A DNA stretch of 64,000 bases, taken from Physcia stellaris (taxonomy: Eukaryota; Ascomycota; Lecanoromycetes; Caliciales; Physciaceae). Of the stretch, positions 34,195-45,203 are shown piece after piece. A program made the position numbers and the translations under genes. Location of the stretch: NCBI GenBank assembly GCA_018902385.1, contig JABSSW010000019.1:620001-684000 (forward strand), read 5' to 3'. The notes beneath the pieces are model-generated. The model made no database searches. It was not told the DNA's origin and saw nothing but the letters and a program-made list of their open reading frames with translations. Every line of letters begins with the position of its first letter. The first letter of the stretch is position 1.

Positions 34195-36369
34195 ATGACC
34201 CTCAGGACCTCGTTGGCAGCAAAAATAGCTAGGCAAAACTCTGCCATCTATCAGAAACGGCATGCCGTGCGGTCCCGGCTTCAACCCCCTCGTAGGCCAT
34301 CAATATGTCTCTTCAAAGCCTCACGGCTGTGGCTCGGTCTTAGACAAGCGTCAACGTCAGTAGTAGCCACGGTAACCACGCGATCCGTGACTGCAAAATC
34401 CCGGCTTTTATTCGTAGGAACAACTATCGGTCTCCTCGTGTCCTTTGGCTATCTGTATGCTACAGATACTAGGGCCGGCATGTCTCTACAAGATAAATGG
34501 CATCTGCCACACCTTGGTCAAGCTAACACGGTATCAGGTATTCATCAATGGATTGTCGTGCCATCCTTAAGATGGATCTACGATGATGCCGAAGAAGCTC
34601 ACGAAGCTGGAACTAAATCCCTAAAAGTTCTGTATCAGTTCGGATTGCACCCGAGGGAGAGAGGCAAATCCGATGATGCTGGGGATCTTGAGGTTGAAGT
34701 AAGCCAATCCTGCCATAGTAATCAGCAGGACGCATTTTTTGAAGATTTCCTAGGTTTTTGGCCACATGTTGAGGAACCCTATCGGGACATCAGCAGGTAT
34801 TGACAAGCATGCTGAAATCCCAGACCCTCTCCTTGCCCTTGGACCTTCTGTCATAGAAATTGGGGGCCACGCCTTATCCACAGGATGGCAATCCAAAGCC
34901 CAGAGGTAGTAATATTTTTCTCCACTGTCTCGGAACGTCTCTTCTGATCGCTTCAAGTCTTCCGTTTGCCGACCCAAAATGCTTTGATCAATCGCTACGG
35001 GCTCAATAGTCAAGGAGCAGACCACATAGCGATGTGTCTACGGGAGAGAGTGAGGAAATTTGCGTATGCTCACGGCTTTGGCATGGACGAGGTCGCCGAG
35101 CAACGAGTATTAGATGGCGAGGCCCGAGTACCGCCTGGGTCTCTTACTGACGGGAAACTAATGGCCGTGCAAGTTGCTAAGAATAAATTCACCCCTGACG
35201 AAGACCTAGAAGCCGTGAAAAAGGATTATGTGTACTGTGTCGACGCTCTGGCTCGATATGCGGATATCATCGTTGTAAATGGTAGGCTATCATGTCATAA
35301 AATCTCATGCAAACGAGCTCTGCTAAATTCTCCGCAAAGTGTCAAGTCCGAACACCCCTGGTCTAAGAGGTCTACAGCATGTCGACAAACTTACAAGTAT
35401 CCTCACTGGAGTTGTTCAAGCATCCAAGAAAGCTAGACGGAAGACGACGCCGGCTGTAATGGTCAAAGTCAGTCCCGATGAAGACTCTGAAGCCCAGGTC
35501 ACTGGAATCTGCGAAGCTGTCCAGAATTCGGGATGTGCTGGAGTCATTGTGGGTAACACCACTAAGAGACGTCCAGACCCTTTACCTGCTGGCTATAGCC
35601 TTCCAGAGAAGGAGGCCATGCTCATGTTAGAGCAAGGCGGTTATTCCGGTCCGCAGCTCTTCGATAGGACTGTGGCTTTGGTTCGGCGATACAGAAAAAT
35701 TCTGGACAAACAATCGCCATCAGATTCACGCTCTATTGCAACCTGCGGACCGTCTCCTACTCCACAATCATCTCAGACTTCACATATCGCTGATCAAATT
35801 CAGGCCACAGTAGAGCGGGATAGAGCTAACCTTAAACCCTCAAGTTCAGAAGCAGATGCCGAATCAAAGTCTCAGCCCCTAATCCGGGTTCCCGATCGAA
35901 ACAGCCCATCCTCACCCTCACCTTCAGCCTCCATAACGTCTCCAGGTACTCCACCAAACTCACCCCCCGCCTTCTCATCATCCTCTCATCTGGAGCAACT
36001 CCCGTCTACATCATTTCCCTCTACAGATTCTTTGTCGCGCATCTCTCCAGACCGGAAAGTTATCTTCGCCACTGGGGGCATTCAGAACGGCCGACAAGCG
36101 CTCGAAGTCCTCGAAGCTGGCGCCAGCGTGGCGATGGTGTATACGGCCCTGGTTTACGGTGGTGTGAGTGGATTTAGATAGCTTCTTCCTTTTTCTGTAC
36201 ATTCTCGCGCTCGTTTCAGCCCAACACCCAAGGGTTTTAAGAATCGTTAGAACTCTTCACACATCCTAGAAAGGCAATGCTGACTCCTATACTCGCTTAG
36301 GTAGGCACCATCTCGAGGATCAAGACTGAGATGAGGGAGGAGATGAAGAAGCGCATGGATGCTCGGTAA
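34195..36369 (+). CDS. Mitochondrial (class 2) dihydroorotate dehydrogenase, frame broken at 34862-34866
   Basis: Fourth step of de novo pyrimidine synthesis, in the inner mitochondrial membrane with quinone as acceptor. Exons 34195-34698, 34754-34905, 34958-35281, 35340-36163 and 36301-36369. A basic presequence, a helix (LLFVGTTIGLLVSFGYLYA), NPIGTSAGIDKHAE, RLPTQNALINRYGLNS, VNVSSPNTPGLRG, the FMN-site strand ATGGIQNGRQALEVLEAGASVAMVYTALVYGG and the C-terminal TISRIKTEMREEMKKRM are all present. In exon 2 the frame slips at a G5 run just before TPYPQDGNPKPR: one base too many or two too few. All other junctions close. A Ser/Pro-rich insert of about 110 residues precedes VIFATGG. An essential gene is unlikely to be dead, so sequence error is favoured. 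Confidence 0.88.
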
Positions 36370-36948
36370 TCTACTTGGTGAGGGTAAGATAGGCCGGATA
36401 ACATGTACATAAGGGTGTTGAAAGCATCGCCTGGGGCGATTGTGCCTATCGGAACCACTACCGATTCTGTGACTCCGGAGGCGGCTGTGCAGAATTATTA
36501 TCTATCGACGAATGCCTGATTTGGGGCAGAGCGAGTATGTCTACCTACCCCTGCTCTGAAGCTTTGTAGCTGTGGCTTCCCTCTGCTTTGAAGGCTCAGT
36601 ATCTGTCATCGAGAACAGTGATACCTGCCTTTGGTGCAAAATATTAGGATGGAATCTGGATAATCGTTCTTTTCGGATTCTGTCCCAAGTCGGGTATACG
36701 TCAGTTCAACAAGGGAAAAGCTGCATCATTTGGTACCAGACCGTGGGACATGGGACCATCGTATGGAAACAAAAATCCAATGATAGCTTTGTCTACGAAG
36801 GCTCCTTCAATCCCTGAACAAGTGCATTCACACCTAGGGCCCAACAACCGACCCCTATAAGAATCGTTTCTAACGACGCCTGACAGCCACCCATGCCCCA
36901 AAAGCCCATATGCCTCCCGGATCATTTCCATAATCCCCCAAAACCAGA
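36370..36948. other. Intergenic region
   Basis: 580 nt between convergent genes; nothing recognised beyond presumed 3' regions. Confidence 0.3.
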
Positions 36949-38682
36949 TCAAGCACCCTTGCGCCTTGGACTTTCCGCAAATACCCTTCCTCGAGGTGGA
37001 AATCTCTCCCTTAACATACGCTCCTGGTCATCCTTCCATGTCCCTAACGCCGGCTGAGTGGCTGGGTCGGCATCGCTATCCCCACTTCGTGTACAACGTT
37101 CCTCGTTGTCGTCTCCTAGCTCAATAGCGTCACTCAGCTCTATCAAGTCGCCAAGTGCAGCTTTGGAACTATTCGCGGGCGGTTGCATGCTCTCTTTCGC
37201 TTTCGTTGCAATCTTCCGCATCCAGCCTTCGATTGCACCGCCCACGTTCTCGATCCCATGAGAGGAGTTCGAATGCGCCGACTCGAAAGAGGCACGTGGA
37301 GCAACATTGGGTAAGTGCGCCGCGAACAACTTGTTCAGTCCATCCTGAGCTGGGCCAGGACTTCGTACGTCTCTGCCCAATGTACCCACCCCTCCTGGTC
37401 CTTGCAATCTGTCAGCGAAATATGAGCCAGACGAGCTCCCAGATCGATCTCTATCTCTCCTCCTTCTTGAATCGGTTTTGGGGCTGGAACGAGGTAGGTC
37501 TAGCGAGGCTGAAGGGGTACCTAGGTCAGAGAAGGAAACGGATTTCCGGCGGCTGGGTGGAAAGAAGCCAAGGCTACGGCGGGAGAGACGGGCGATTTCG
37601 ACAGGGTGGGGGAAGTTAGGAAGGGAGACCCAAGAGTCATGTGACCAAGGTTCCTCATCGGGTGGGGAAATAGATATGGATGGGGAGGTTGCGACGCTGT
37701 AGTCGATGTTCTCAGAGGCTTCAGATGTGTTCGGAGATGGGTCCCACGGCGCATGTAAGGCTGTAGGAGTCTTCATGAAATCATCGTTGCCCGCGGTTGA
37801 GAGGCCATTCCTCTGAACTTCGTCGTCACTTAGCTTCCGTCCCTGAATTCCGCAAGCATCAACAGGAAGGTACACGACTTTCCGAACCTGGATGCGATCG
37901 TTCGGCCAAAGACGGTTGGCTTTCCGAAACACTGGTGCGTTGCAATTGTACTTGATCATAACCCCCTCAAGGGTGTCCTCTGTCTTGACTTTATGGAGGT
38001 AAACCAGAGCTTCTCGATCTTCGTGATGGCCAGGCGGGGCTGAGGCTGAAAGTCGTTCGTCGGAATCCCGACGCTTGAAGCGTCCACTACTATCCTGATT
38101 GATGTGTCCGTTGGCTGCCAGTAGATTATCCCTTTTCTTCACTTGAAGCTTTGCCAGCCTATCCTCTTTCGTTCCGGCGCCAATCAATCTCTCCTCGGTA
38201 CCAGGGGGTCCCCATTGGCCAGACAGGTCTTTGGGCTTGCTCTGGGTCGTAGCTTCGAGTGGCCTCCTTTTCCTGTTTGGCGAGCCAGATGTGCTCGACG
38301 TCCTCGAAGTACTATTGCCCAATAGATTGGAAGCAACCCCCTGCAACGAAGTCCAAGAGGATTCCCACAGCCCTGATGCAAATGTTGAGGATATTGTTTG
38401 CCCGCCGAATAAGCTTTGTGGATTTATAGATCGATTATCATCTCTTGGGGTCTCTTGATTCCGAGCTGAAGGAGCAGGGCGTGAAGGGTGCTTGTTGGGT
38501 ATTGGAGAGGCATCTCTCAGAGGTGATCTCGACTGCGAGTATGCTCTACTTCGAGGGTCGGTCACAAGAAGTGTCTCACATTGAGTATCGTTAGCACCGT
38601 CGTCTTGAGCCTGGCGGCGCGTTCGTGGGCGCAAAGTAGCAGAGCTGTTCCTGGAGGTCACAGAAGGGCGCTCGGCGTTCAT
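36949..38682 (-). CDS. Intracellular LysM domain protein
   Basis: Single-exon gene, 577 residues. A single LysM-like module occupies about residues 226-273 (YLHKVKTEDTLEGVMIKYNCNAPVFRKANRLWPNDRIQVRKVVYLPV). The rest is Ser/Arg/Pro-rich and probably disordered. There is no signal peptide, so unlike chitin-binding LysM effectors this is likely cytosolic or nuclear, resembling the eukaryotic LYSMD/TLDc-associated type. A C-terminal helix VGGAIEGWMRKIATKAKES is notable. The family's function is unclear. The start at 38682 is the first ATG and gives a polar N-terminus; no alternative improves it. Confidence 0.8.
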   Translation of the reverse strand: MNAERPSVTSRNSSATLRPRTRRQAQDDGANDTQCETLLVTDPRSRAYSQSRSPLRDASPIPNKHPSRPAPSARNQETPRDDNRSINPQSLFGGQTISSTFASGLWESSWTSLQGVASNLLGNSTSRTSSTSGSPNRKRRPLEATTQSKPKDLSGQWGPPGTEERLIGAGTKEDRLAKLQVKKRDNLLAANGHINQDSSGRFKRRDSDERLSASAPPGHHEDREALVYLHKVKTEDTLEGVMIKYNCNAPVFRKANRLWPNDRIQVRKVVYLPVDACGIQGRKLSDDEVQRNGLSTAGNDDFMKTPTALHAPWDPSPNTSEASENIDYSVATSPSISISPPDEEPWSHDSWVSLPNFPHPVEIARLSRRSLGFFPPSRRKSVSFSDLGTPSASLDLPRSSPKTDSRRRRDRDRSGSSSGSYFADRLQGPGGVGTLGRDVRSPGPAQDGLNKLFAAHLPNVAPRASFESAHSNSSHGIENVGGAIEGWMRKIATKAKESMQPPANSSKAALGDLIELSDAIELGDDNEERCTRSGDSDADPATQPALGTWKDDQERMLRERFPPRGRVFAESPRRKGA

Positions 38683-39184
38683 GGCTATGAAAGCCGAGGC
38701 TGATGTTTCCCCTCCCTATATGACATTCGGAGGTATTAGCGGCTTGCAATGGGTTACTGTGAGGCTCCATCAACTGTGTCGAGTGCACGCCCTCCGCCGT
38801 TTTCGCATCTGGCAATATGACATTTAGATACCTCACAGGACCGAGCGCTAGCGGGATCCGGGCCGTCTAATACCGCTATGTAGTAAGGTACTGTATTCTA
38901 TCTAGTCTGCAGTGTCTGCCTCGTCGAGCTCGTGTGCTTCAAGAAAACCTCATAATTGAATGAACCAACATTATGCAATAAGGTATATCACGGGAAAATA
39001 GTGACGGATCATTATCCTTCGCTACCTATTCGACATACGATCCGAAGAACTTCGCCAAAATTCTAGGCCTAAGCATTTAGGTTGAGGGCATGACCGCACC
39101 CGCGGGACCTTTGACCGTTATATCGTGGTGATCCCTGTTCCCTTTTCAAAGTTCCTGAGTGTACGATTACTCACGGACTAAACA
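38683..39184. other. Intergenic region
   Basis: 500 nt upstream of the LysM gene and downstream of the hydrolase; nothing recognised. Confidence 0.3.
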
Positions 39185-41155
39185 CTAATTGCCTGACGCA
39201 AGGCCAATGCTTGTTGGCGATTCTGCTCCCTTTGACGAGTACTCGGTAACGACCCTGGCTAGGGTGGCATAGCCGGTTGTTGTATCGAAAACCTGTGCAT
39301 GATCCAGATCTTCGAACCAGATGATATCCAAGCCCTCTCCTCGCCAAGGTCCATGCTTCCAATCTGTAGGACCCGGCAGGCTATTACCTTTTGTGAGATA
39401 ACGTCCAACAGCTTCGGTGTCAACAATGAGATCGCGCCCGCTCAAGACGACTGTGATTTTTCTGTTTGCCATGTCCTCCCTCCATAATATACACTCGTTC
39501 CAGAAGAAATGACGAGCAAGTGTATGTGATACTCCCATGTCCATCGAGGCGAAATAGTAGAGCTGGTGCTCGTTCGCCCGTTTTGGTTTTCTGCAAGTAA
39601 AATTGTAGGCGACATCGGGGAAATGCAGTAAAATTGATACCGGATCTATGAGAAGTGTCGGTCCACAAATCCTTGACGTGACCTCGTTCCGCAATAAGTG
39701 TGTTGCTATAACGCTCCCGTACGAATGCGTGACGAGGACTACCTTTTCCCAGCCGTGGTGCCTGAGGATCCCTAAGATTTCTCCCGCCAATTGCTCCTGA
39801 GAAGGCATTGCCCGGGTGATGCGAAAGGATATGGGCATGATTTCAATCGCGATAATGCCAACATCGCCATCCAACTGTGCAGATGCCTGCGAAGCGGTAA
39901 ACTTGTGAGGAGGGGTTTTCCTGTGCTTCCGGTTGAGCTGCGCCAGAAAGTTTACGTAGGGGTAGAGACCGATCCCAATGCCGTGAACGAAGAGCACTGG
40001 TATTGCTGTTTTAGAGGTGTGAGGCCGGTGCCAGTATGTCAAAGTTCTCGCTGGACTCTTATATAAGCCCGCCATGGCAAAAGGTCGGAAAGGGAACACG
40101 GTCAACAAATGCTTGAACCCTAGACCATGATATCGAAAAGAATGACGGAACATATAGAGGAAGGTAACACTATCGACGACAAAGACACACTTTGCTGAAT
40201 TGTTAATACTTCTCCGATTTGGGAACTTTCCAAGCAAATGAGGACTGACCAGGTACCAAAGTAACGACCTGTGCAACATTTTCACTTTATCGATGGTCAG
40301 CCTTAGCGGTACCGCCTTTCCTCTGCCTGGATCGAGCTTTCTGCCCAGCAGCGTCTCAAACTTGTCAACATATTCATTTAATTCTTCGTCATCCAATAAG
40401 CCGTAAGACCTGGATGTGAAAGTGTCAGTACGTTGCTCCCAGTCTTCCCTTCGAATTAGGACGTTCCGGTTTCGAAGACATACTGAACCCTCTTTCAATA
40501 TGGTTGTTGTCGACAGTTTAGGAGGAAAGACAATATGGAAAGTGGCTGTAATCCAGGAAGGTGGGTGAGCATTTCCACATTGCTTCGGGTCAAGCTTGCG
40601 AAGACACAGCGTAGGCGTCGCTTCATGCTGGTTTGTCGCATGATAAGCTGAGAGTGACGTGCTCAAGCTTGGATGGGGCATTGCTTAGTGCAGAAGGCTT
40701 TTTGACCAGGTCCACGTTGTAGGATCCATGGGTGAGGAAGCAACCAATTAGAGATCTACTCACCCTTTGTTAAAGAAAGCCCACGAATAGAAATCCTTTA
40801 GGTTGTCCCGTTTGATTTCCGACAGCGGCGCAAAGTTGAACCACTTGGAAAGGTACAGCTCAGGATTGTCAATGGTTCCATGGCATCTTTCGAATAATTG
40901 GCGGCGTTTCTCGGTGGGTGCATTTGGAGGATGGACGGCAGCACGCTGCAAGACATAGTAACGAGGAAGATAGACAAGTAGATAGAATAGTGTCTCTGCT
41001 AGGGCCCAAATCTCTATGACCAGTGGTATACGGTATCTTGAGGGCTGAATCGTCAGGATAGCCAGGGAATAAAGTGCACTCAATGGCGCAACGTGGTGCA
41101 GGAAAAGGATACATGCACGAATGAATAGATACGCTGGCTTCGAGGTACCAATCAT
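39185..41155 (-). CDS. Membrane-associated alpha/beta hydrolase
   Basis: Three exons (41155-40764, 40409-40250, 40189-39185) join to 518 residues. Two hydrophobic segments near the N-terminus (about residues 8-32 and 45-65) suggest membrane association. The hydrolase core has IPVLFVHGIGIGLYPY (oxyanion loop HG), the nucleophile elbow THSYGS, an acid candidate in SGRDLIVD and a late histidine in EDLDHAQVF, a plausible Ser-Asp-His triad. The substrate is unknown; lipid ester or acyl substrates are possible. The first intron is unusually long (354 nt), and its last 270 nt are open in the exon 2 frame from an ATG at 40681. The gene is divergent from the FarA/CTF1 homologue (486 nt between starts). 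Confidence 0.8.
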
Positions 41156-41641
41156 GGCGGAAAGAGAATGGAGCTCTTAAACGTGAATTCCGCAAAGAGG
41201 AGCACTTGCGATGTAGGTGGTGAATGTCTTCATAATGGTCACGCTTGGCTGCAGATTGTGATAGTTAAATGTTTTCAGTTGTGTTGAGTCGGCTTTTTGA
41301 GGTCCCTGTGTCCCCCATTTTATGCTTTCCCAAGAAAGGTAAACAGTGTTGGTCTGAAGTGTGAAGAAAAAAGAGTGGACCACGGACTGGACCTGGAGGC
41401 AATTGCCAGGGTGTGGCAACCCAAGACAGAGTGTAATGTTCAAGGAGCAGCGTCGGATGAAGAGTGACGAGCGAAAAACCAGCCCCACCTTCTTCGCTTC
41501 GATTGGCGATATCAAACGACCGTGCTCTCCGCCACGGCAAAGGAAGCACGATCCCTCACACAGCGGGGTGTACCGTACCTCGTTCGCAGAGAGCAGGATA
41601 GATTGTAGGTCAGACACTGGCTTAGGTACGGCGTCAACAGG
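41156..41641. promoter_or_regulatory. Divergent promoter between the hydrolase and FarA/CTF1-like genes
   Basis: 486 nt. An open frame on the minus strand runs through it into the neighbouring gene, but it overlaps confirmed exons and is rejected. No CCTCGG motif was seen here; the pair lies further in, inside intron 2 of the regulator. Confidence 0.4.
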
Positions 41642-44600
41642 ATGGCCGCGACCACCGGGACCAGTGGAGTTGGTGGTCCTCCAATACCAAATACTACCGC
41701 AGCTCCCAATTCGCAGACGCCGGGTCACCCAAGCTTTCGAAGGTAAGTAAGCTTTGTGAGGGTTAAATTGTGGACGTACAATGGCCTCAGGAGCTGACAG
41801 CCTCCGACAGGCAACGCGCATCGCGTGCCTGTGAAGTAGGTCAACTCCAACAGCGCCTCGGCACCTCGGTCTGTTGCTAATCAATCTCCATTCCTCAAGA
41901 CCTGCCATTCGCGAAAGGTTCGTCACCCATTCTCCCAGCAGGACCGCTGCTCCAAGCCATCAAGCCCGGTCGCTGAACTCTCCAAAACAGGTACGGTGCG
42001 ACGCCGCCAGTCTCGGTGTACCATGCACCAATTGTGTAGCCTTTTCCATCGAATGCAGGATACCGGCCCCCAAGAGGAAAAAGACCTCGGGCAAAGCAAG
42101 AGACTCCGACAGGTAAACCAGCCCTTTGAGGCCCGCTCCATTGGATTGGGCTAATCTACCGTGCCTACACGCAGTGAAAACGCCGAGTCAATCCATGCGC
42201 CTTCGCCTACTATAGAGAATCCAGGAGGCTATGATATTCAACAGAGCAATCCATCCGAGTTCCGCAACCCTCTCCAAAATGGCATGCCAGCCACCACACT
42301 GTCTGATGCCCAGGTTCTACAACAGGCCACTCACAACACCCATTTCGCCCAATTCATGAAGCCCAAGTTCGCACGAGCGCCTATCAAAGAAGCAGGAAGA
42401 GTGGCATATCTTGGCGAGTCGTCGAACTTATCTTTGCTAGTACACGACCGTCATGGAACGACAGACGTCGTCCATTATCCGCTTCCTGACACCGTCAAAG
42501 GATCCCGAGCAAGGATGACTGATCTGGACAATCTAGAGATCGACATCTTGCACCAACGAGGTGCCTTCTTACTTCCACCTAGAGCTCTTTGCGATGAGCT
42601 TGTGGACTCTTACTTCAAATGGGTTGCTCCTGTCGTGCCCGTCATCAACAAGAGTCGATTCATGCAGCGCTACCGGGATGCCAAAAATCCACCCTCGTTG
42701 CTTCTGCTACAAGCCATGTTGCTCGCTGGGTCAAGGGTGTGCACGAACCCTCAGCTTATGGACGCAACTGGATCTACTACCCCAGCTGCGATGACATTTT
42801 ACAAACGCGCCAAAGCCCTGTATGATGCAAATTATGAAGACGATCGTGTCACCATTGTCCAGGCGCTAGTGCTCATGGGATGGTATTGGGAAGGCCCAGA
42901 AGGTAAGTACATCGGTGGCTATAATCCAGCGTCTCGATTGATCTCACAGGTTCTCAGATGTTACGAAAAATGTTTTCTATTGGACCAGAGTTGCCACCAT
43001 CGTTGCCCAGGGTTCGGGCATGCACCGCAGGTAGGTTCAATTATATGAAATACCCACAGGCGTAATACTGTATGCTTATTGCCTGCAGTGTCGAGGGATC
43101 ACAGCTAAGTCGTGCTGACAAACGACTCTGGAAGCGAATTTGGTGGACGTTGTTCACTAGGGATCGGTCGGTAGCCGTTGCACTTGGCCGCCCTGTGCAT
43201 ATCAACACCGATGACTCTGATGTTGAGATGGTCTCAGAAGATGATTTTATTGAGGACGAGGACGACCAGCCCTCCAAGTTTCCTCACGACCCTATTCATG
43301 TCCAGTTTTTCCTTCAATACGTCAGGCTCTGCGAGATCATGGGCTTGGTTCTCGCCCAGCAATACTCGGTAGCATCAAAGGCTAGACGACAGAATGCCAT
43401 AGACCTTACCCACAGCGATATGGCTCTTGCGGACTGGCTGCAGAATTGTCCAAAAGAAGTTTATTGGGAGAAACCTAGGCACCATTTCTGGTCCGCTCTA
43501 CTGCATTCAAATTATTAGTAAGAACCTCTTCCCGTCTACTACGAAATGCAATCGCTAAGTGGATAGCACGACTTTATGCCTCTTGCATAGGGCCCATATG
43601 CCTCCTGCCACCTATGAAGGCGGTCAGAATGGCTATCCGACAGATGCCGCGTATCCTTCAAGAAACATTGCCTTTCAAGCCGCTGGGATGATCACGTCCA
43701 TAATTGAGAGCCTCATTAAGCATGACGAGCTCAGATTCACACCAGCTTTCATGTGAGTTCATGGTGGGCTCCTCAAACCCCTTGACGCTGACCTCTCTAC
43801 AGCGTCTACAGTCTCTTCTCAGCGCTGATCATGCATGTGTATCAAATGCGTTCATCAGTCCAGTCAATCGTCACCGCTACGCAGGAAAGAATGCAGATAT
43901 GTATGAACGCCCTCAAAGAAGTCTCTAAAGTATGGCTGGTAGCAAAGATGGTTCACACCTTGTTCGAGTCCATTCTCGGCAATAAGATGCTTGAAGACAG
44001 GCTGCAGAAGGCGGCTGGCAAGAAGCATAAGAAACCTAGACTCGAGGCACGTCCAGAAAAGGAGGATCAAGCTCCAAAACGCAAGTATGACGACATGGAA
44101 ATTGGTTTCTCCAAAAATGGTCCTCCGGCGCCAGCCATGTCGTATGAGCGATCACGACCGCAGACTCCAGCAGTGACGCCTTCACGAGACCTTGGGCAAT
44201 CGGCTCCCATGGCTTCCATGGCTGCTCCACCAACATCGCCGCGCTTGCGTCACTCGAGCGATGCCTTCATGGGCGGTAGCGGCTCTCGGGCAAATACTCG
44301 GCCGCCGACTCCATTCAATCCGTCCTACTCGGTACCCGCAACACCGCCAGACCTCTTTCTAGTCACGCGTGACTCGCCACATATCTCCCAGAGTCTGTGG
44401 GAGAACTTTCAACCTGATCAACTCTTCCCTGGAGGGACCGACATGTCACTTCCACCATTCAACAGTCAACCTAACCTCGACCCCCAATTGCAAATGCCGC
44501 CGATGCAGCAAACATCCATGCTACAGCCGCCTGCAATGCCCGGACACCAGCAAATGTCGTCGCGAGGCATGCATGGCTCACATGACGGACAAGGGCCACT

Positions 44601-44888
44601 GACTAATATCCAGGACGTTTCCGGCTTGCCACACTTGCAGGGTATGCAGCAACCGAATGCTAATCACGGCTGGCCCACTCAGTATCCCGGAGACGGCAGC
44701 CCGGACGATAGTTGGAGCAACGGCAGCCGCAGTCAAGCACCAGTGGCGCCTACCACGCTCAACGTCGAGGATTGGTAGGTTCTCCCGAGCTTCCAACAAT
44801 TGTGACAAAAGATCGACTAACTTTTAATAGGTTCCAATTCTTCGGCATGAATGGCGACATGGGTGGAGTGAATGCTGATCCTATGTAA
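41642..44888 (+). CDS. farA: Zn2Cys6 regulator of the FarA/CTF1 (cutinase and fatty-acid utilisation) family
   Basis: Ten exons (41642-41742, 41811-41835, 41900-41917, 41991-42112, 42175-42902, 42958-43030, 43089-43517, 43567-43752, 43803-44774, 44831-44888) close to 903 residues. The zinc cluster C41-x2-C44-x6-C51-x8-C60-x2-C63-x6-C70 (CETCHSRKVRCD...GVPCTNCVAFSIEC) is the FarA/CTF1 type. The fungal-specific domain includes GWYWEGPEDVTKNVFYW and LWKRIWWTLFTRDRSVAVALGRPVHI. The Pro/Gln/Met-rich C-terminus ends MNGDMGGVNADPM. FarA-type factors activate genes for long-chain fatty acid beta-oxidation, peroxisome function and cutinase through CCTCGG sites. The cluster is encoded by four exons, one of only 18 nt. 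Length and motif order fit FarA better than FarB, but that distinction is inference. Confidence 0.9.
41856..41869 (+). promoter_or_regulatory. Two tandem CCTCGG cores inside intron 2 of the FarA/CTF1-like gene
   Basis: CCTCGG occurs at 41856-41861 and 41864-41869 in the same orientation, two bases apart. CCTCGG is the published core motif of FarA/FarB-regulated genes. The position in an intron of a FarA-like gene suggests autoregulation, but this is inference only. Confidence 0.4.
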
Positions 44889-45203
44889 GCTCTCGATGTC
44901 TGTAAAAGCTGTACCGATATTGTAGATGACTGCCATGGACGGAATAGTCGAGCACGGTGTTCTCGCGGTTTTAACTTGGCTGAATTCTCGAAAACAAGTC
45001 CTAACAAGGCTAAGCAATAGCAATGCTTATTTAGCATGCTACTGAGCGTGCAAAGCGCTCTGATGTATTCTATCTGACGGCTTTTTCATTTGCTTTCTGC
45101 TAAATCTACCTATCTCGATTCGCGTACGCTGAACGATCCCGCATTTGCTGAGAGTTATTGGCGATTGTGTTTCAATTCCCGAATCTTGACAGACGTTCCA
45201 AAC
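44889..45203. other. Convergent intergenic region
   Basis: 315 nt between the stops of the FarA-like gene and hrq1; no further features seen. Confidence 0.35.

Noticed and set aside
41177-41926. Minus-strand ORF of 249 codons
   Set aside because: It overlaps exons 1-3 of the FarA/CTF1-like gene, whose zinc cluster is unmistakable, and has no domain of its own; it is an antisense shadow.
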